32,209 nucleotides of DNA from Bifidobacteriaceae bacterium (lineage in GTDB: Bacteria; Actinomycetota; Actinomycetes; Actinomycetales; WQXJ01). A program made the translations under genes and the position numbers. This document shows positions 9,646-21,059 of this stretch, one piece after another (position 1 is the stretch's first letter; each line of letters starts with the position of its first letter). The stretch spans positions 1 to 32,209 of the forward strand of contig JAITJY010000082.1 in the NCBI GenBank assembly GCA_031278675.1, read 5' to 3'. The notes below the pieces were generated by a model that had not been told where the DNA came from, ran no database searches, and saw nothing but the letters and a program-made list of their open reading frames with translations.

Positions 9646-10116
9646 TTACCAGCGGTAGTGGGCGAAGGCGCGGTTGGCCTCCGCCATCTTGTGGGTGTCT
9701 TCGCGGCGCTTGACGGCGGCGCCTAGGCCATTGGAGGCGTCGATGATCTCGTTCATCAGCCGCAGCGTCATGGTCTTTTCCCGCCGCGCCCGCGAATATC
9801 CCACGAGCCAGCGCAGCGACAAGGTGGTGGCCCGGCCTGGCTTGACCTCGACGGGCACCTGGTAGGTGGCGCCGCCCACCCGCCGGGATTTGACTTCCAA
9901 CGACGGCCGGATGTTATCCAACGCGCGCTTCAAAACGGTTACTGCGTCCGTGTCGGTCTTTTCTGCGGCGCCACGCAAAGCGCCGTACACAATCCCCTCA
10001 GCAATTGTTTTCTTGCCGTCCAGCAGTACCTTGTTGACTAGCTGGGTCACCAACGGACTGCCGTAGACCGGGTCTTGTACCAGTGGGCGCTTGGGCGCCG
10101 GGCCCTTCCTGGGCAT
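9646..10116 (-). CDS. rpsG: 30S ribosomal protein S7
   Basis: [36 protein letters not shown]...; in str operon order; start overlaps the rpsL stop by 1 nt. Confidence 0.98.
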   Translation of the reverse strand: MPRKGPAPKRPLVQDPVYGSPLVTQLVNKVLLDGKKTIAEGIVYGALRGAAEKTDTDAVTVLKRALDNIRPSLEVKSRRVGGATYQVPVEVKPGRATTLSLRWLVGYSRARREKTMTLRLMNEIIDASNGLGAAVKRREDTHKMAEANRAFAHYRW

Positions 10117-10490
10117 TAGCTCTTCTCCTTCTTCGCGCCGTACCGTGACCGGGCTTGCTGGCGTCCGCGGACCCCTTGGGTGTCCAACGCGCCGCGCACA
10201 ATCTTGTACCGCACGCCGGGCAGGTCCCGCACGCGGCCGCCACGCACCAGCACAATCGAGTGTTCCTGCAGGTTGTGCCCCACCCCCGGGATATACGCCG
10301 TCACCTCCGTGCCGTTCGACAGCCTGACGCGCGCCACCTTACGCAGCGCCGAGTTCGGCTTTTTCGGAGTGGTGGTGTAAACGCGCGTGCAGACACCACG
10401 GCGTTGCGGGGATCCCTTCAAAGCAGGGGTCTTCGTTTTCCCTGCCTTGGCGGTCCGTCCCTTGCGGACCAACTGCTGGATAGTGGGCAC
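10116..10490 (-). CDS. rpsL: 30S ribosomal protein S12
   Basis: [12 protein letters not shown]...[21 protein letters not shown]...[17 protein letters not shown]. Confidence 0.98.
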   Translation of the reverse strand: MPTIQQLVRKGRTAKAGKTKTPALKGSPQRRGVCTRVYTTTPKKPNSALRKVARVRLSNGTEVTAYIPGVGHNLQEHSIVLVRGGRVRDLPGVRYKIVRGALDTQGVRGRQQARSRYGAKKEKS

Positions 10491-10630
10491 TGGCTCTCCA
10501 TCTTGGTTTGGTTACGGAAAAGTGGTTTGAGTGCGCGCGAGCGCGCAACGGCGACCCGCTAAGGCGGGCACACGAGCAGTTAGCGTACATCCCCAGTTCA
10601 CGCCACGTCAAAGCGGGAGGTAGTACGCCC

Positions 10631-10768
10631 GCCGCACGATGCCGTTTCCCCCGATCCGGGACCGCCCGCCGCCCAACGCACCCCCGGATAGGCTAACCGC
10701 CCGCCGATGCCGTGCCTGCCGTGAAGGGGACCGACCGCCGCCCAGCATGTGCCGGACGGCATCGGCCC
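10631..10768. repeat. Cluster of three CGATGCCGT motif copies, two of them forming an 11-bp inverted repeat, in the rpoC-rpsL intergenic region
   Basis: CACGATGCCGTTTCC near 10635; GCCGATGCCGT at 10703-10713; ACGGCATCGGC at 10756-10766 (inverted). Confidence 0.7.
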
Positions 10769-10855
10769 ATCGCCAAGCGCTAAGTCCCGAAGGACCGGGG
10801 CGGGGTCGCCGCCGACACCGCGCCGCCCCCGGGCAGCATCAGCGGCGCTTCGCCC

Positions 10856-13800
10856 CTACTCGGCGAAGTCGTCAAAGTCGAGTGCACCCAAGTCTTCGAG
10901 CAGGATGTCGTCGGTACCCAATGTGGGGTAGTCGACAATCTCCTCATAGCCGAAGGCCGGATACAGTTCGGCTTTTGCTTCTTCTGTTGGTTCCACCACG
11001 ACCGACCGGTAGCGCGGCAAACCGGTACCAGCCGGTATCAGTTTACCTATAATCACGTTCTCTTTCAGCCCCAGCAACGGATCCTGCTTGCCAGAAATCG
11101 CTGCTTCGGTCAAAACCCTGGTGGTTTCCTGGAAGGACGCAGCGGACAGCCAGGAATCAGTCGCCAAGGACGCCTTGGTGATACCCATCAACTCGGGGCG
11201 CCCCTGGGCGCCCTGACCGCCTTCTGCCAACACGCGCCGGTTCTCATCCTCGAACCGGTCACGGGCCACCAACTCGCCTGGCAGCAGGTTCGTGTCGTTC
11301 GGCTCAAGCACGGTCACGCGGCGCAGCATCTGCCGCACAATGACCTCAATATGCTTGTCGTGGATGTCCACGCCCTGAGAGCGGTAAACCTCCTGGACCT
11401 CATGCACCAGGTGTTCCTGAGTTTTCCGCGGCCCTTGGACGCGCAGGACCTTCTTCGGGTCCACAGCGCCCTGGGTGAGGGGCTGCCCCACTTCGACATG
11501 GTCGCCATCGGCCACCCGCAAACGCTGCCGCTTCGAGACCGTGTACGGATGCTCCAAGCCGTCCTGATCAGTGATGATGATCTGACGCAAGCGATCCGAA
11601 TCATCAATCTTGATCTTGCCGGAAGCTTCCGCGATCGGGGCCTCGCCCTTCGGGGTGCGCGCCTCGAACAACTCCTGGACGCGGGGCAAACCCTGCGTGA
11701 TGTCATCCGCAGCGGCCACACCGCCGGTGTGGAAGGTGCGCATCGTCAACTGAGTGCCAGGTTCGCCGATCGACTGAGCCGCAATAATCCCGACCGCCTC
11801 ACCGATATCAACCAGTTTCCCGGTCGCCAACGAACGGCCATAGCACATGGCACAAGTCCCGACTCGCGATTCGCAGGTCAGCACCGAACGCACCTTGACC
11901 TCGGTGACGCCCGCCGCGATCAGCGCATCGATCATCACATCGCCGGCATCCATCCCGACCTCCGCCAACACCTCACCGTCCGCGTTTTCCACGTCAGTGG
12001 CGAGCGTCCGCGCAAACACAGAAGTCTCCACCTTGGGGTGGCGCCGCACCTTGCCGTCCGCACTGACCTGCGAGATCGGCAAGACCAGCCCCCGTTCCGT
12101 CCCGCAGTCTTCCTCGCGCACAATCACGTCTTGCGACACATCCACCAAGCGCCGCGTCAAATACCCCGAGTCGGCTGTCCGCAGAGCAGTGTCCGCCAGG
12201 CCCTTGCGGGCACCGTGGGTCGCAATGAAGTACTCCACCACAGACAAGCCCTCGCGGTAGTTCGACTTGATTGGCCGCGGAATGATCTCACCCTTCGGGT
12301 CCGCCACCAGCCCACGCATACCCGCGATCTGGCGAACCTGCATCCAGTTGCCGCGCGCCCCCGAAGAAACCATCCGGTAGACGGTGTTGCGTTCAGGGAA
12401 GTTGGCCCGCATCGCCTCATCGACTTCGTCGGTCGCTTTGGTCCAGATCTCGATCAGTTCATGACGGCGTTCTTCGTCAGTGATCAGGCCCTCGTCATAC
12501 TGCTCCTGGACGGATTCGGCTTGCGCCTCATACCGGTTCAAGATGTCTTGTTTCGCGGCCGGAGCCACCACATCGCTGAAGCTGATCGTCACACCAGACC
12601 GCGTGGCCCAGTGGAACCCGGCCTCCTTCAATGCGTCCAGCGCAGCCGCCACCTCCACCTTGGGATACTTCTCCGCCAGATCATTGACGATAGAACTGAG
12701 CCCACTCTTATCCACCATCTCGTTGACATACGGATAGTCCACCGGCAACGCGTCGTTGAACAGCGCCCGGCCCAAAGTGGTTTCCAGATCCACCGATTCA
12801 GGACCAATATTCGGGTCTTCGGCACCCGGTTCCGCCGGACGGATATAGTCCGCGATCCGGATCGTGACCTTGGCACCCAAAGCCAACTCGCCGGCATCGT
12901 GCGCCATAATCGCCTCCGCCGGGGAGGCAAACCGGCGGCCCTCACCGGGCGTACCGTCAAGCTGGGTGGTCAAATGGTTGATCCCGATAATCATGTCCTG
13001 GGTTGGGATGGTCACCGGGCGGCCATCCGACGGCTTCAAAATGTTGTTCGAACTCAGCATCAAGATGCGAGCCTCAGCCTGCGCTTCAGCCGAAAGCGGC
13101 AGGTGGACCGCCATCTGGTCGCCGTCGAAGTCCGCGTTGAACGCGCCACACACCAGCGGATGCAGGTGGATCGCCTTGCCCTCGACCAGTTGCGGCTCGA
13201 ACGCCTGAATACCTAACCGGTGCAGCGTGGGCGCCCGGTTGAGCAGCACCGGGTGCTCCGTGATGACCTCTTCCAGCACGTCCCACACCACCGACTGCTG
13301 GCGTTCGACCATTTTTTTCGCATTCTTGATGTTCTGCGAATGCTGGAGTTCTACCAGCCGCTTCATCACGAACGGTTTGAACAACTCCAACGCCATTGCT
13401 TTAGGCAACCCGCACTGGTGCAGTTTCAGGGTTGGCCCAACCACAATCACAGACCGGCCCGAATAGTCCACCCGCTTACCCAACAGGTTCTGACGGAACC
13501 GGCCTTGCTTGCCTTTCAGCATGTCGCTGATCGACTTCAAAGGGCGGTTACCAGGACCGGTCACCGGGCGGCCGCGCCGGCCGTTGTCGAACAACGAATC
13601 GACCGCTTCTTGGAGCATCCGCTTCTCGTTGTTGACAATGATTTCTGGCGCACCCAGGTCCAACAGCCGCTTGAGCCGGTTATTCCGGTTGATCACACGG
13701 CGGTACAGGTCATTCAGGTCGGATGTGGCGAAACGGCCGCCATCCAACTGGACCATGGGACGCAGATCCGGCGGGATCACCGGGATGCAATCCAACACCA

Positions 13801-14734
13801 TGCCCTCCGGGCGGTTGTCGGTCTGAAGAAACGCATTAACCACCCGCAGGCGCTTGAGCGCCCGAATCTTGCGCTGACCCTTACCCGTTTTGATGATCTC
13901 GCGCAGAACTTGCGACTCTGTTTCTAGATCAAAAGTTTCCAACCGGCGCTGGATCGCGCCAGCACCCATCGCGCCTTTGAAATAGTTACCGAACCGGTCT
14001 TGCATAGCCCGGTAGAGCAGCTCATCGCCTTCGAGATCAGCGACCTTCAGGTTGGCGAACCGGTCCCAGATCGCATCCAGCCGATCCGTTTCCTTCTTCG
14101 CCCGGTCACGGATCGCCGCCAATTCACGCTTCGCGGAATTATCCACCTTGCGCGCCGCCGCCGCTTTCGCCCCAGCCGCCTCAAGTTCCTTCAAGTCGGC
14201 TTGGAGTTTGTTCAGGCGGGCATCCAGCGCCAGGTCGGCTTCCGTTTGGATCTTGGACTTTTCCAACTCGATCTGATTGTGCAACGAGTCGAAGTCCTCC
14301 GCGCGGCCCTCTTCGTCCACATCAGTGATCATGTAAGCAGCGAAGTAGATGACCTTCTCCAGGTCCTTCGGCGCCAAATCCAACAAATAGCCCAGACGTG
14401 ACGGCACACCCTTGAAGTACCAGATGTGCGTCACCGGCGCAGCCAACTCAATGTGGCCCATCCGTTCCCGGCGCACCTTGGAACGAGTCACTTCCACGCC
14501 ACACCGCTCGCAGATGATCCCCTTGAACCGGACACGCTTATACTTCCCGCAAGAGCACTCCCAGTCCCTGGTCGGCCCGAAGATCTTCTCGCAGAACAAG
14601 CCTTCCTTCTCCGGCTTGAGCGTGCGGTAGTTGATTGTCTCAGGCTTCTTGACCTCGCCATGCGACCAGCTACGGATGTCATCCGCCGTGGCCAAACCGA
14701 TCTTGATTCCGTCGAAGATGTTGACGTCCAGCAA
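10856..14734 (-). CDS. rpoC: DNA-directed RNA polymerase subunit beta'
   Basis: [54 protein letters not shown]..., [16 protein letters not shown] catalytic motif. Confidence 0.98.
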   Translation of the reverse strand: MLDVNIFDGIKIGLATADDIRSWSHGEVKKPETINYRTLKPEKEGLFCEKIFGPTRDWECSCGKYKRVRFKGIICERCGVEVTRSKVRRERMGHIELAAPVTHIWYFKGVPSRLGYLLDLAPKDLEKVIYFAAYMITDVDEEGRAEDFDSLHNQIELEKSKIQTEADLALDARLNKLQADLKELEAAGAKAAAARKVDNSAKRELAAIRDRAKKETDRLDAIWDRFANLKVADLEGDELLYRAMQDRFGNYFKGAMGAGAIQRRLETFDLETESQVLREIIKTGKGQRKIRALKRLRVVNAFLQTDNRPEGMVLDCIPVIPPDLRPMVQLDGGRFATSDLNDLYRRVINRNNRLKRLLDLGAPEIIVNNEKRMLQEAVDSLFDNGRRGRPVTGPGNRPLKSISDMLKGKQGRFRQNLLGKRVDYSGRSVIVVGPTLKLHQCGLPKAMALELFKPFVMKRLVELQHSQNIKNAKKMVERQQSVVWDVLEEVITEHPVLLNRAPTLHRLGIQAFEPQLVEGKAIHLHPLVCGAFNADFDGDQMAVHLPLSAEAQAEARILMLSSNNILKPSDGRPVTIPTQDMIIGINHLTTQLDGTPGEGRRFASPAEAIMAHDAGELALGAKVTIRIADYIRPAEPGAEDPNIGPESVDLETTLGRALFNDALPVDYPYVNEMVDKSGLSSIVNDLAEKYPKVEVAAALDALKEAGFHWATRSGVTISFSDVVAPAAKQDILNRYEAQAESVQEQYDEGLITDEERRHELIEIWTKATDEVDEAMRANFPERNTVYRMVSSGARGNWMQVRQIAGMRGLVADPKGEIIPRPIKSNYREGLSVVEYFIATHGARKGLADTALRTADSGYLTRRLVDVSQDVIVREEDCGTERGLVLPISQVSADGKVRRHPKVETSVFARTLATDVENADGEVLAEVGMDAGDVMIDALIAAGVTEVKVRSVLTCESRVGTCAMCYGRSLATGKLVDIGEAVGIIAAQSIGEPGTQLTMRTFHTGGVAAADDITQGLPRVQELFEARTPKGEAPIAEASGKIKIDDSDRLRQIIITDQDGLEHPYTVSKRQRLRVADGDHVEVGQPLTQGAVDPKKVLRVQGPRKTQEHLVHEVQEVYRSQGVDIHDKHIEVIVRQMLRRVTVLEPNDTNLLPGELVARDRFEDENRRVLAEGGQGAQGRPELMGITKASLATDSWLSAASFQETTRVLTEAAISGKQDPLLGLKENVIIGKLIPAGTGLPRYRSVVVEPTEEAKAELYPAFGYEEIVDYPTLGTDDILLEDLGALDFDDFAE

Positions 14735-14774
14735 GTCAGTCCCTTCCTTTATTAATACTTTCTAGTTTTGTGTG

Positions 14775-14796
14775 GGGGCGGCCCTAGGGCCGCCCC
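14775..14796. other. 22-bp perfect palindrome in rpoB-rpoC intergenic region
   Basis: GGGGCGGCCCTAGGGCCGCCCC; lies between the rpoB stop and rpoC start. Confidence 0.75.
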
Positions 14797-14871
14797 TTCA
14801 GTCCAATCAACCCTCAGTCCAACCCGGCTGAGCCCAACTAGCCCCAGCCCAGGCGACCGGAGCCTCAGGGC

Positions 14872-17800
14872 TCAGATCTCGTCAATTGAGGACGCATCCG
14901 GACGGCGGGCCAAGTCAATCCCCAGCTCTTCAGCAGCCCGGTAGACCTCATCATCCGAGTCACGCATCTCAATCACCTCGCCGTCCGCCGACAACACATC
15001 CACATTCAGGCACAGCGACTTCATCTCCTGCATCAACACCCGGAACGATTCAGGTATGCCCGGTTCGTGGACGTTTTCACCCTTGACGATCGCCTCATAG
15101 ACCTTGACCCGGCCCACCACGTCATCAGACTTGATAGTCAACAACTCTTGTAGGGCATAAGCGGCACCATAGGCCTCCAACGCCCACACCTCCATCTCGC
15201 CGAACCGCTGACCACCGAACTGGGCCTTACCGCCCAGCGGCTGCTGCGTGATCATTGAATACGGACCAGTCGACCGGGCATGAATCTTGTCATCCACCAG
15301 GTGATGCAGTTTCAAGATATACATCTCCCCGACCGCCACCGGCTCCGGGAACGGCTCGCCGCTGCGGCCATCGAACAGCATCGCCTTGCCATCCTGATCC
15401 ACCAGCCGCTGGCCATCCCGGTTCGGGATAGTCGACGCCAGCAGACCGGTCAACTCGTCTTCACGGACGCCATCGAACACCGGCGTGGCGATCGGCTGGC
15501 CGGGCGGGGCCTCCAACACCGCCGGACCCAACCGGCGAGCCCACTCAGCAGACGTGTCTTCCACCTTCCAACCGCGCGACGCAATCCACCCCATGTGGAG
15601 TTCCAGCACCTGACCCACATTCATGCGGCCTGGCACACCCAGCGGGTTCAAGATCACATCAACCGGCGTGCCATCCTCCAAGAACGGCATGTCCTCGACC
15701 GGCAGAATCTTCGAGATCACACCCTTATTGCCGTGACGGCCCGCCAGCTTGTCGCCGTCCGTGATCTTACGCCGCTGCGCAATGTGGACCCGCACCACCT
15801 GGTTGACGCCGGGGGCCAGCTCGTCGCCATCGTCCTTGGAGAACTCCCGCACCCCAATCACCGTGCCGGACTCACCGTGCGGCACCTTCAGGGACGTGTC
15901 ACGGACCTCCTTGACCTTCTCGCCGAAGATCGCGCGGAGCAACCGCTCCTCCGGAGTCAACTCCGTCTCACCCTTCGGGGTGACCTTGCCGACCAGCACA
16001 TCACCCGCCTGGACCTCCGCACCAATCCGGATAATCCCGCGTTCATCCAGGTCAGCGAGAGATTCCTCCGGGGCGTTCGGGATGTCCCGGGTGATTTCCT
16101 CAGCACCCAACTTGGTGTCGCGGGCATCTACTTCGTGTTCTTCGATATGGATTGAGCTGAGGATGTCATCTTGGACCAGACGCTGCGACAAGATGATCGC
16201 ATCCTCATAGTTGTGGCCCTCCCAACTCATGAACGCCACCAGCAAGTTGCGGCCCAACGCCAATTCGCCCTGGTCCGTCGATGGACCATCCGCCAGCACT
16301 TGGCCAGCTTTGATCTCATCGCCTTCATCCACCACAACCCGCTGGTTATAGCTGGTGCCCTGGTTGGAACGTTGGAACTTGGCGACCCGGTAGACCCGTT
16401 CGGAGCCGTCCACACCATCCACGGTGATCGCATCCGCGCTGACCTCCCGGACAATGCCGTCCTTGTCAGCGATGATCACGTCGCCCGCATCAATCGCCGC
16501 CCGCAACTCCATGCCGGTGCCCACCAGCGGCGTTTCGGAGCGGACCAGCGGCACAGCCTGGCGCTGCATGTTGGCGCCCATCAACGCGCGGTTGGCGTCA
16601 TCATGCTCCAAGAACGGAATCATGGCGGTACCCACCGACACCATTTGGCGCGGCGAAACATCCATGTAGGACACATCCGAGGCGTGCACATACTCCACTT
16701 CGCCGCCGCGGGTGCGGGCCAAGACGCGCTCCTCGACAAACGTGCCGTCCGCCTCTAGGGGGGCGTTGGCTTGCGCTATGACGTAACGGTCTTCGTCATC
16801 GGCCGTCAAGTAGCGGACTTCGTCCGTCACCCGACCCGCCGTCACCACCCGGTACGGGGTTTCGATAAACCCGTACGGGTTGATCCGCCCATACGTCGCC
16901 AGCGAACCGATCAGCCCAATGTTGGGACCCTCAGGAGTCTCAATGGGGCACATCCGGCCGTAGTGCGAGGGGTGAACGTCCCGGACTTCCATGCCGGCCC
17001 TATCCCGGCTCAGCCCGCCTGGGCCCAGCGCCGAGAGGCGCCGCTTGTGCGTCAGACCGGCCAACGGGTTGTTTTGATCCATGAACTGGGATAGCTGAGA
17101 CGTGCCGAAGAACTCTTTGATCGCGGCCACCACTGGGCGGATGTTGATCAGGGTCTGCGGTGTGATCGCCTCCACGTCCTGGGTGGTCATGCGTTCCCGC
17201 ACCACCCGCTCCATCCTGGACAACCCAGTCCTGACCTGATTTTGGATCAGTTCGCCGACCGCCCGGATGCGCCGGTTACCGAAGTGATCAATGTCATCGG
17301 TTTCCACCCGCACCGTGTTCGCTTCTCCGGCCAGTTCTTGGTCACCGGCGTGGAGCGCCGCCAGATACTTGATGGTGGCGATGATGTCTTCGACCCGCAA
17401 CGTGGATGACTTGGTGGCGGGGTCCAACCCGAGTTTGCGGTTGACCTTGTAGCGCCCCACCTTGGCCAAGTCGTACCGCTTCGAGTTCAGGTAGAACGTG
17501 TCCAGCAGGTTGCGGCCGGCTTCGACTGTGGGCGGTTCGCCCGGCCGGATCTTCCGGTAGATGTCAACCAGTGCTAGCTGCTGGATTTTCTCTTTGATCT
17601 CATCTGGGACCGTCAGGTTCTTGACCTCGTTGGATTCGGCCGAGATGTTGTCCCGCGCCAGTGTCTCCAAGACCGCTGGGAAATCCTTGAACGCGACCTT
17701 GATCTCTTCTTCCGTGACACCCAGTGCCTTGAGGAAGATGGTCACCGACTGCTTACGTTTGCGGTCGATCCGCACGCCTACCGTGTCGCGTTTGTCGATC

Positions 17801-18411
17801 TCGAACTCCAGCCAGGCTCCCCGCGATGGGATGATCTTGGCGGAAAAGACGTCCTTATCGGATGACTTGTCCTGGCTCTTCTCGAAGTAGACCCCCGGCG
17901 AACGCACCAACTGCGAGACCACCACCCGCTCGGTGCCGTTGATGATGAACGTGCCCTTGTCCGTCATCAGGGGGAAGTCCCCCATGAACACCGTCTGCGA
18001 CTTGATTTCGCCTGTCGAGTAGTTGACGAACTCCGCCGTGACGAACAGCGGCGCCGAGTACGTGAAATCTTTGTCTTTGCACTGCTCAGCCGTCCATTTG
18101 GGCGGCTCGAAGCGAGACTGCCGGAAAGACAGCGCCATGGACTGTGAGAAGTCCTCGATGGGGCTGATCTCCGTGAAGATCTCCTCCAGGCCGGCCGTTT
18201 CCGGCACTCCCCCCAGCCCTTGATCTTGGGCTTGTGCGAGCCGTGCCCGCCAGTGGTCGTTGCCGATCAGCCAGTCGAACGAGTCCCGCTGTAGCCCCAG
18301 CAAGTCCGGGACTTCCAGCGGTTCGTGGATTTTGGCGAAAGAAAGTCTTCCTGATCCGTTGATTGATGCGTTAGCGTCTATGGTTGTACGTGGGATGCGC
18401 GAGGCAGCCAA
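14872..18411 (-). CDS. rpoB: DNA-directed RNA polymerase subunit beta
   Basis: [27 protein letters not shown]...; [38 protein letters not shown] at 18411 with GGGAGGGA upstream is the likely start; the ORF extends to 18474. Confidence 0.97.
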   Translation of the reverse strand: MAASRIPRTTIDANASINGSGRLSFAKIHEPLEVPDLLGLQRDSFDWLIGNDHWRARLAQAQDQGLGGVPETAGLEEIFTEISPIEDFSQSMALSFRQSRFEPPKWTAEQCKDKDFTYSAPLFVTAEFVNYSTGEIKSQTVFMGDFPLMTDKGTFIINGTERVVVSQLVRSPGVYFEKSQDKSSDKDVFSAKIIPSRGAWLEFEIDKRDTVGVRIDRKRKQSVTIFLKALGVTEEEIKVAFKDFPAVLETLARDNISAESNEVKNLTVPDEIKEKIQQLALVDIYRKIRPGEPPTVEAGRNLLDTFYLNSKRYDLAKVGRYKVNRKLGLDPATKSSTLRVEDIIATIKYLAALHAGDQELAGEANTVRVETDDIDHFGNRRIRAVGELIQNQVRTGLSRMERVVRERMTTQDVEAITPQTLINIRPVVAAIKEFFGTSQLSQFMDQNNPLAGLTHKRRLSALGPGGLSRDRAGMEVRDVHPSHYGRMCPIETPEGPNIGLIGSLATYGRINPYGFIETPYRVVTAGRVTDEVRYLTADDEDRYVIAQANAPLEADGTFVEERVLARTRGGEVEYVHASDVSYMDVSPRQMVSVGTAMIPFLEHDDANRALMGANMQRQAVPLVRSETPLVGTGMELRAAIDAGDVIIADKDGIVREVSADAITVDGVDGSERVYRVAKFQRSNQGTSYNQRVVVDEGDEIKAGQVLADGPSTDQGELALGRNLLVAFMSWEGHNYEDAIILSQRLVQDDILSSIHIEEHEVDARDTKLGAEEITRDIPNAPEESLADLDERGIIRIGAEVQAGDVLVGKVTPKGETELTPEERLLRAIFGEKVKEVRDTSLKVPHGESGTVIGVREFSKDDGDELAPGVNQVVRVHIAQRRKITDGDKLAGRHGNKGVISKILPVEDMPFLEDGTPVDVILNPLGVPGRMNVGQVLELHMGWIASRGWKVEDTSAEWARRLGPAVLEAPPGQPIATPVFDGVREDELTGLLASTIPNRDGQRLVDQDGKAMLFDGRSGEPFPEPVAVGEMYILKLHHLVDDKIHARSTGPYSMITQQPLGGKAQFGGQRFGEMEVWALEAYGAAYALQELLTIKSDDVVGRVKVYEAIVKGENVHEPGIPESFRVLMQEMKSLCLNVDVLSADGEVIEMRDSDDEVYRAAEELGIDLARRPDASSIDEI

Positions 18412-18552
18412 GGTCCCTCCCGAAGTGGAAAATGCACGCGGCGCAGCACTGGGGCTCAAACATTGAGTGGGCAAGAGGCACAGGACAGCGCAAGGAGCTA
18501 GTCTAGTCCAAGTTTTTGCGTTTGTCCACAGCCGCTCAGCGACCAGCCAGCA

Positions 18553-18660
18553 CGCCCCACGCCCGATGCCGTCCCCCGCCTACCGCCGCTCCCCACCGTT
18601 TCGGTACCACCCCGCACGCCCCCACGCCCGATGCCGTCCCCCCGCATCCCGTAGCTCCCC
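18553..18660. repeat. Two imperfect direct copies (about 65 bp apart) of the CACGCCCGATGCCGTCCCCC motif upstream of rpoB
   Basis: CCCCACGCCCGATGCCGTCCCCCGCC near 18563 and CCCCCACGCCCGATGCCGTCCCCCCGC near 18629, each followed by a GCTCCCCACCG block. Confidence 0.8.
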
Positions 18661-18891
18661 ACCGCACCCCGGGGTTAGTGGTACGGCCAGCCACCAATCC
18701 CGGTCCCGCGCCTGGCAAGACCGCCGCCAACCCACCGTCCCGATGAGTTGGCCAGCAGCCCTAGTGCCCTTCGCTGCCCCAGCTACCCCATTCTGCGGCG
18801 GCCGCCCCGGGGTCTTGTCGCCCGCAAGGCTCGCCCGTAGCATGGTCTTGGCGATAGCCCGCCAAACCTGTTAAGCCAGGAGGACACAACC

Positions 18892-19478
18892 GTGAGTCAG
18901 CCACCTGACGGAAGTTTTTTCGGACCGCCCGCGCCTGGCGGTTACCCGATGGGAACCGATGGCCGGCAGCCAGCCCTGGCGCCGCCATCCCCGGGGACGT
19001 GTTCGCCCACCCCCAGTTCGCCGCGCCCGCGCCGCAGCTACCGCCTCCCCTCCCGCCCAAGGCCCGCAGGCGGCGCGTCCCGATCGCGATTGCCGCCATC
19101 ATCGCAGTGGTCGCAGCGACGGTCGGTGGGTTTCTGATCTGGCGCTCGGGCAGCGGCGACCTGGTCGAGTACTGCGCCGCGCACAAGAGGGGCGTCGACC
19201 GTCCCGGTATCACCTTGTTCGATAAGCAAGCCCTTGAGGAACTCATGGCCGCCGCGCCCAGAGAACTGAGGGGAGACTTCAAGGCTTTGCGCGCGTTCGT
19301 CGAGGAAGAACCCGATTTGGTTGCCCTCATCGAGGCGGCTGACACGCTGACCGAATCCGAGAAGGCGGCCGCGAATAAACTCCTAGACGACGCCAACAAG
19401 AAATACGGCCAGACGGAAGCGATGACGCGCATCGCGTACCACATCGTCGATACCTGCAAAGACGGCAAACCGAAGTGA
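18892..19478 (+). CDS. Proline-rich N-terminus, single-TM, exported-domain protein; requires a -1 frameshift near 18990-18996 (or contains a one-base deletion)
   Basis: GTG 18892 with AGGAGG at 18878-18883 begins MSQPPDGSFFGPPAPGGYPMGTDGRQPALAPPSPG; the -1 frame continues DVFAHPQFAAPAPQLPPPLPPKARRRRVPIAIAAIIAVVAATVGGFLIW... to 19478. Confidence 0.65.
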
Positions 19479-19664
19479 CCCTCAGGTGCGCGCCACCTCA
19501 AGTCCCGCCGGCCAGGGCCCCCGGCCCGTCGCTCCGCACGGGACCGCCGCCCCTGGCCGAACCCGGCGAACCGGCAGACCCGGGTTCAATCTCTTCTCCG
19601 CGCAAGTCGTTGCGGCTCGCGCTGGTTGATTCCGTAGTGCCGGGAATGCCGCTCCCAGCGACTT

Positions 19665-19775
19665 TCAAGTCGCCATCAACTGTTTGACATCCGCAGGGGT
19701 CCACACTGTCCCGTCGTCGAACCTGAACTCCCCTTTTTCGTCACATCGACAGGGACCGTCAGCATGTGTCGCCAA
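19665..19775 (-). CDS. Possible microprotein or gene remnant MATHADGPCRCDEKGEFRFDDGTVWTPADVKQLMAT (TTG start)
   Basis: Coding-like composition ending in TGA; below the ORF-track length cutoff; no strong Shine-Dalgarno seen. Confidence 0.25.
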   Translation of the reverse strand: MATHADGPCRCDEKGEFRFDDGTVWTPADVKQLMAT

Positions 19776-19838
19776 CGCCCCAGGGGCGCATGCTTTGACC
19801 CCCGGGAGCCCCTTGACCTGGCTCGGCCGACTGAAGGG

Positions 19839-21053
19839 TTACTCTACTGCGGTGGAGAGCTGGAAGATCGGGAAGTAGAGGCAGATCAGGATGCCGCCGA
19901 CGATCGAGCCGACAAAGACGATCAGGATCGGCTCAATGATCGAAGTGATCGAAGCGGTAGCATTCTGGACTTCGTCATCATAGAACTCGGCGACCTTTTC
20001 CAGCATGGAGTCCAAAGCGCCGGCGTCCTCACCGACGGAGACCATCCGCGAGATCATAGGGCCGAAGATCGGCTCCTCACTGATGGCCTTACCCAACGCG
20101 CTACCCCTTGTCACCTGCTGTTTCACTCGCTCAACAGCTTGGGTGACCACAATGTTGCCCGAGGTCTCACCCACAATATCGAGGGTCTGGACAATCGGGA
20201 CGCCCACCCGCGACATGGTCGCGATAGACCGCGACAAGCGCGCCAGGGAGACCTTCAACATCAAGCCGCCAACCAGGGGTATCTTCAGCTTGATCGGGTC
20301 GACCTTCTCGCGCACAGCCAGATCGTTGCGGTGGTTGGCCCACCACCAGCCACAAAAGGCCACCACAAGCGCCAGCGGCAGGCCACCGATCTTGAGGAAG
20401 TTCGACAGGCTGACCAGGATCTGGGTCGGCAAGGGCAACTCCTTGCCCAAGTCACTGAAGATCCCCTCGAAGATGGGGACAATGAACAGGAGCATGGCGA
20501 TGACAACAAAAAACGCGAAGATCAGCACCACCGCCGGGTAAACCATGGCCGCCTTGATGGCGCGCCGCAGGCGCAACTCGCCCTCTAGCTGTTCAGCCAC
20601 AGATGACAGGACCGCGTCGAGGTAACCGCCGGCCTCGCCCGCCCGGACCATCGCCAAGATGACGGGCGAAAACATCTTGGGATGCTTCGCCAAGGCATCC
20701 GCCAAGGTCCAACCAGTCTCAATATCCCCGGCCACCTCGCGGAGCACCTTTTGCAGCGCCAGAGAAGACGACTGATCAGCGATTGCCGTAATGGACTGGA
20801 GCAAGGACAGCCCGGCGTTGACCATGGTGGCCAACTGGCGAATCATCACCGCCACGTCCTTCGGCTTAGCGCGGCTGCCGCCAATGTTGATGTCCCTTTG
20901 GAGCAGACTGGTAGGGGCTTCCCGGATATCGATTGGGGTCAGCCCGGATTCGCGCAGGTGACGCGCCACGGTCTGGGCATCGGGGCCGTCAACCTTACCG
21001 CTCTGGGTAGCACCGCCGGCTATGACGGTGTATTCGAAGGTCTTGGTCGCCAC
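19839..21053 (-). CDS. pilC: Type IV pilus inner-membrane platform protein PilC / GspF family
   Basis: MATKTFEYTVIAGGATQSGKVDG...MIRQLATMVNAGLSLLQSI...GEAGGYLDAVLSSVAEQLE...SVGEDAGALDSMLEKVAEFYDDEV. Confidence 0.93.
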   Translation of the reverse strand: MATKTFEYTVIAGGATQSGKVDGPDAQTVARHLRESGLTPIDIREAPTSLLQRDINIGGSRAKPKDVAVMIRQLATMVNAGLSLLQSITAIADQSSSLALQKVLREVAGDIETGWTLADALAKHPKMFSPVILAMVRAGEAGGYLDAVLSSVAEQLEGELRLRRAIKAAMVYPAVVLIFAFFVVIAMLLFIVPIFEGIFSDLGKELPLPTQILVSLSNFLKIGGLPLALVVAFCGWWWANHRNDLAVREKVDPIKLKIPLVGGLMLKVSLARLSRSIATMSRVGVPIVQTLDIVGETSGNIVVTQAVERVKQQVTRGSALGKAISEEPIFGPMISRMVSVGEDAGALDSMLEKVAEFYDDEVQNATASITSIIEPILIVFVGSIVGGILICLYFPIFQLSTAVE

Positions 21054-21059
21054 TGGACC

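Noticed and set aside
8386-9726. 446-aa plus-strand ORF antisense to fusA (and similar ORFs opposite tuf, rpoB, pilB, pilT)
   Set aside because: Shadow ORFs mirroring strongly conserved genes; no domain signatures or RBS evidence.
11351-13216. 621-aa plus-strand ORF antisense to rpoC
   Set aside because: High-GC antisense shadow ORF; rpoC on the opposite strand is unambiguous and the translation shows no recognisable domain.
17000-17110. Possible rifampicin-resistance substitutions in RpoB
   Set aside because: Key RRDR residues read as wild type ([16 protein letters not shown]); only NPLSG to NPLAG differs from M. tuberculosis as I recall it, not a classical resistance change.
18761-19501. 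246-aa minus-strand ORF opposite the frameshifted gene
   Set aside because: No domain signature; the plus strand has SD, start, TM helix and a coherent soluble domain.
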